Positions 4,962 through 7,605 of a stretch of 7,605 bases of DNA are shown in pieces. The stretch covers positions 1 to 7,605 of the forward strand of contig JADFIX010000148.1 of the NCBI GenBank assembly GCA_022566435.1, written 5' to 3'. The notes under the pieces are model-generated. The model was not told where the DNA came from and ran no database searches. It worked only from the letters and a program-made list of their open reading frames with translations. Numbering within the stretch: the stretch's first letter is position 1; each line of letters starts with the position of its first letter. Source of the DNA: Planctomycetota bacterium (GTDB lineage: Bacteria; Planctomycetota; Phycisphaerae; UBA1845). Made by a program: the position numbers and the translations under genes.

Positions 4962-6431
4962 CTATTCAGGACGCCAGCGGACATTCGGATTCCGGTTGGC
5001 GGCGACCTCGTCCACCCGCGCGACCGGAGTGGTATGCGGCGCGGTCCGCACGGTTTCAGGATCTTTCTCGATTTCGTCGGCGATCGCCAGCATGACATCG
5101 GCGAATCGATCGAGCGTCGCCGGCGATTCCGTTTCCGTCGGCTCGATCATCAGGCAATGGTGGATCGGCCAGCTCATCGTGGGCGGATGGATGCCGTGGT
5201 CGATCAATCGCTTGGCAATATGGTTCTCGTCGACCCCATGGTCCTCGAACTCCGGCACCAAAATGAACTCGTGGGCGTAGGGCGGGGGGAACGGAAGCTT
5301 GAACCGGTGTTTCAAACGAGCGGCAAGATAGTTCGCCGCCAGCACCGCGTTTTCCGATACGTCCAAGAGCCCATCGCGCCCCAAGCCGCGAATATAGGCG
5401 TACGCCCGAACCAGCACGCCCACCTGGCCAAAGAACGAACGAACCTTGCCGATCGACGCCGGCCGATCATTCGCCCAGCCGAAGGTGCCGTCGTCGCGCT
5501 TGATGACCTGCGGCACGGGCAAAAACTTACGCAGGTGCTCCGTCACGCCGACGGGTCCGGCACCCGGTCCGCCGCCGCCGTGCGGCGTGCTGAACGTCTT
5601 GTGCGTATTGAAATGCATGCAGTCGACGCCAAAGTCTCCCGGCCGGGTGATCCCCAGAATGGCGTTCATGTTCGCGCCGTCGAGGTACAACTGCGCGCCC
5701 TTGGCGTGAACGATATCCGCAATGTCGACAATTTGCCCGTCGAACACGCCGACCGTGTTGGGGTTGGTAATCATCAGTGCCGCGGTATCGTCATCGACCT
5801 TCGCCCGCAGGTCGTCGAGATCGACGCGACCGTCATCTCGCGATCGAACGGGCACGAATCGGGCGCCGCAGGCCGCACAACTCGCCGGATTGGTCCCGTG
5901 GGCGCTGTCCGGCGCCAGTACCTTGCTTCGTTTTTCTCCCCGGTCTTCGTAGTAGGCGTTGATGATCATGAGGGCGGTCATCTCGCCGTGGGCACCGGCC
6001 GCCGGTTGGAGTGTCACCTCCGCGAGCCCGGCGATCTCCGCGAGATCGCACCGCACGCGGTACAGGAGTTCCAGCATGCCTTGGACATCGGCGTCATCCT
6101 GGTAGGGGTGCAAATGGGAGAAAGCCGGCATCGCGGCGATCCGCTCGTTGATTCGAGGGTTGTACTTCATGGTGCAACTGCCCAGCGGATAGAAGTTCTC
6201 ATCCACGCTGAACAGTTTGTGGGCTAGGCGCTTGAAGTGGCGAACGATGTCGAGCTCGCCGACTTCCGGTAGCGCCGGTTTCTGTTCGGCAATCAATTCG
6301 GCGGGAAGCGCGTTGCTGATATTCGTGGCCGGTACGTCCAGGGCCGACAACGAGGCCGCCCATTGGCCGGGCGAGCCGATCTCGAATACTAGCGGCTGAT
6401 CGTCATGTCCGTTCTTGCGGCTATTCAACAT
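4962..6431 (-). CDS. gcvPB: glycine dehydrogenase (decarboxylating) subunit 2, GcvPB
   Basis: This is the C-terminal-type subunit of the split P-protein. It binds pyridoxal phosphate, decarboxylates glycine and passes the aminomethyl group to the lipoyl arm of GcvH. Family landmarks: PLVFEIGSPGQ and LDVP near residues 13-34; NFYPLGSCTMKYNPR (79-93); AAGAHGE (144-150); APDSAHGTNPAS (173-184); LYLDGANMNA (248-257); NTHKTFSTPHGGGGPG (275-290), with K278 as the expected PLP Schiff-base lysine; and a HGIHPPTMSWP segment (412-422) typical of the C-terminal domain. The length of 489 aa is normal for subunit 2. ATG 6431 is chosen because the family's N-terminal block follows directly and GAAGGG lies 11 nt upstream. 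It sits 79 bp after gcvPA on the same strand, in the usual order. Nothing is missing or broken. The long plus-strand frame opposite it is an antisense shadow. Confidence 0.97.
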   Translation of the reverse strand: MLNSRKNGHDDQPLVFEIGSPGQWAASLSALDVPATNISNALPAELIAEQKPALPEVGELDIVRHFKRLAHKLFSVDENFYPLGSCTMKYNPRINERIAAMPAFSHLHPYQDDADVQGMLELLYRVRCDLAEIAGLAEVTLQPAAGAHGEMTALMIINAYYEDRGEKRSKVLAPDSAHGTNPASCAACGARFVPVRSRDDGRVDLDDLRAKVDDDTAALMITNPNTVGVFDGQIVDIADIVHAKGAQLYLDGANMNAILGITRPGDFGVDCMHFNTHKTFSTPHGGGGPGAGPVGVTEHLRKFLPVPQVIKRDDGTFGWANDRPASIGKVRSFFGQVGVLVRAYAYIRGLGRDGLLDVSENAVLAANYLAARLKHRFKLPFPPPYAHEFILVPEFEDHGVDENHIAKRLIDHGIHPPTMSWPIHHCLMIEPTETESPATLDRFADVMLAIADEIEKDPETVRTAPHTTPVARVDEVAANRNPNVRWRPE

Positions 6432-6442
6432 CTATCATGTTT

Positions 6443-6448
6443 CCCTTC
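6443..6448 (-). promoter_or_regulatory. Shine-Dalgarno site (GAAGGG) of gcvPB
   Basis: GAAGGG on the minus strand ends 11 nt before ATG 6431. A nearer ATG at 6437-6439 is out of frame and stops after five codons, so it is not the start. Confidence 0.45.
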
Positions 6449-6510
6449 GGCGCGACGAACGGCAGAGCCGCGTTGCGCTCGGCGCCGCGACGTTTCCAAG
6501 CCGACGATTC

Positions 6511-7605
6511 TTATACCGCGGCCAACACCTCGACGAGGTGATCGATTTCTTCCTTCGTCCTTTTTTCCGTCACCGCGACGAGGAGGCAGTCGCTGTAGCG
6601 GTCATCGAATCGAACGAGCGGGACCCCTGCGAGGATGCCTTGGTCTCGGCAAGATGCCAGTACCTTGCGGCCCCCGCGCGAGGCGCGCACGACGAACTCC
6701 TTGAAGAACGGCGCGTCAAAGCGCAATTCGTAGCCGTCGATCTCGGTGATTCGTTTCGCCGCGTAATGCGCTTTTTCGAAACACAGCGAGGCCGCTTCGG
6801 CGATTCCTCGTTTTCCCATGGAAGCGAGATAGATGGTTGCTCGCACCGCCAGCAAGCCCTGGTTTGTGCAAATGTTGCTCGTCGCCCGTTCGCGCTTGAT
6901 GTGCTGTTCTCGCGTTTGCAGGGCCAAGCAAAAAGCCCGGCGACCTTCCGTATCACGTGTCATGCCGACCACACGCCCCGGCATTTTTCGAAGATACTTT
7001 TCCTTGCAAGCGAGCAGACCGAGGTAGGGACCTCCGTACTGCATCGGGATACCGAGCGGCTGGCCCTCCGCGACAACGATGTCCGCGTCTAATTCGCCGG
7101 GTGGTTTTAGTAGTCCGCACGCGATCGGGTCGGTGGACACGATCGCCAAGGCGCCGTGCTCGCGGATCCCCGGGATCATCCGGTCGATGCGCTCCACGCA
7201 GCCAAAGAAGTTCGGCGACTGCAACACCACCGCCGCCGTCGTCTCGTCCACCGCCTGTGCCAAGCCGCGTTCATCCGTGGTGCCGTTGTCGGCCGGCACG
7301 ACCACCACCTCGATTCCCCGCGACTGTCCGTACGATTGCAATACACGGATCGTGTCCGGATGAACGGACGCGGAGATGACCGCCCGCTTTCGCCGAGTGA
7401 TGGCGATGGCCATCATGACCGCTTCCGCCGCGGCCGTGGCGCCTTCGTAGAGAGAGGCATTGGCCACGTCCATACCCAGCAACGTCGCCACCATGGTTTG
7501 AAACTCGTAGAAGAGCTGGAGAATGCCCTGGGAGGCCTCGGCCTGATACGGCGTGTAGGCGGTGAGGAACTCGCCCCGGCTGATGAGCTGATCGATGAGG
7601 ACGGG
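6511..7605 (-). CDS. gcvPA: glycine dehydrogenase (decarboxylating) subunit 1, GcvPA (5' end outside window)
   Basis: The frame is open to the right edge, so about 364 residues are seen. Subunit 1 is usually near 440-450 aa, so some 80-90 N-terminal residues are missing; the ATG at 7494 is internal. The visible chain starts PVLIDQLISRGEFLTAYTPY and then shows the family blocks QAEASQGILQLFYEF, NASLYEGATAAAEA, VVLQSPNFFGCVE, QYGGPYLGLLACKEKYLRKM, GRRAFCLALQTREQHIKRE and ATSNICTNQGL, and ends EVLAAV. With GcvPB it forms the active P-protein heterotetramer of the glycine-cleavage complex. The two-subunit form is known from Planctomycetota, many Firmicutes, Thermotoga and archaea, unlike the fused GcvP of E. 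coli. Its promoter, and probably gcvT and gcvH, should lie beyond the window; no glycine riboswitch is in view. Confidence 0.96.
   Translation of the reverse strand, partial: PVLIDQLISRGEFLTAYTPYQAEASQGILQLFYEFQTMVATLLGMDVANASLYEGATAAAEAVMMAIAITRRKRAVISASVHPDTIRVLQSYGQSRGIEVVVVPADNGTTDERGLAQAVDETTAAVVLQSPNFFGCVERIDRMIPGIREHGALAIVSTDPIACGLLKPPGELDADIVVAEGQPLGIPMQYGGPYLGLLACKEKYLRKMPGRVVGMTRDTEGRRAFCLALQTREQHIKRERATSNICTNQGLLAVRATIYLASMGKRGIAEAASLCFEKAHYAAKRITEIDGYELRFDAPFFKEFVVRASRGGRKVLASCRDQGILAGVPLVRFDDRYSDCLLVAVTEKRTKEEIDHLVEVLAAV

Noticed and set aside
4956..6227. 423-codon plus-strand open frame
   Set aside because: It lies exactly antisense to gcvPB, which has all family motifs. The translation is Arg/His/Val-rich without any recognisable domain, as expected of the complement of a GC-rich gene.
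6415..7092. 225-codon plus-strand open frame opposite gcvPA and the gcvPA-gcvPB gap
   Set aside because: It is antisense to a well-conserved gene with no independent coding evidence.

Overview
The window looks like bacterial chromosome of fairly high GC, most plausibly from a Planctomycetota-like organism. This is an inference. It rests on the two-subunit glycine decarboxylase placed next to a lipoyl-attachment gene, and on several short palindromic intergenic elements of a style I associate with planctomycete genomes. No rRNA, tRNA, CRISPR array or recognisable transposase is visible. Nearly all confident genes lie on the minus strand, so the window reads from right to left.

Right part (4083-7605): a glycine-cleavage cluster in the order gcvPA (5' end outside the window), gcvPB, and a lipoate-protein ligase/octanoyltransferase-family gene (LipM-like). 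GcvPA and GcvPB together form the PLP-dependent P-protein. The third gene would help to lipoylate GcvH, the carrier on which the P-protein acts; gcvH and gcvT are not in view and may lie beyond the right edge. Gaps of 79 and 126 bp separate the three genes, and the second gap carries two small palindromes.

Middle (2241-4082): a 430-bp stretch with no convincing gene but several short palindromes, then a near-consensus sigma-70 promoter, a structured leader of about 108 nt, and an RhlE-type DEAD-box RNA helicase with a low-complexity Arg/Ser/Pro tail. A hairpin with a short T-rich tract lies just past its stop.

Intergenic block (1978-2240): three perfect or imperfect palindromes and a possible promoter for the next genes.

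Left part (1-1977): a two-gene accessory unit. A 73-residue ORF resembles only the extreme N-terminus of large type ISP restriction-modification/helicase enzymes. Its stop codon abuts a gene for a Schlafen-type AlbA_2 (putative ATP/nucleic-acid-binding) protein with an unrecognised C-terminal half. This looks like a remnant or miniature of a defence locus. Farther left are a possible small plus-strand membrane protein and, running off the left edge, the start of an exported protein with a clear signal peptide and Shine-Dalgarno site, read on the minus strand.
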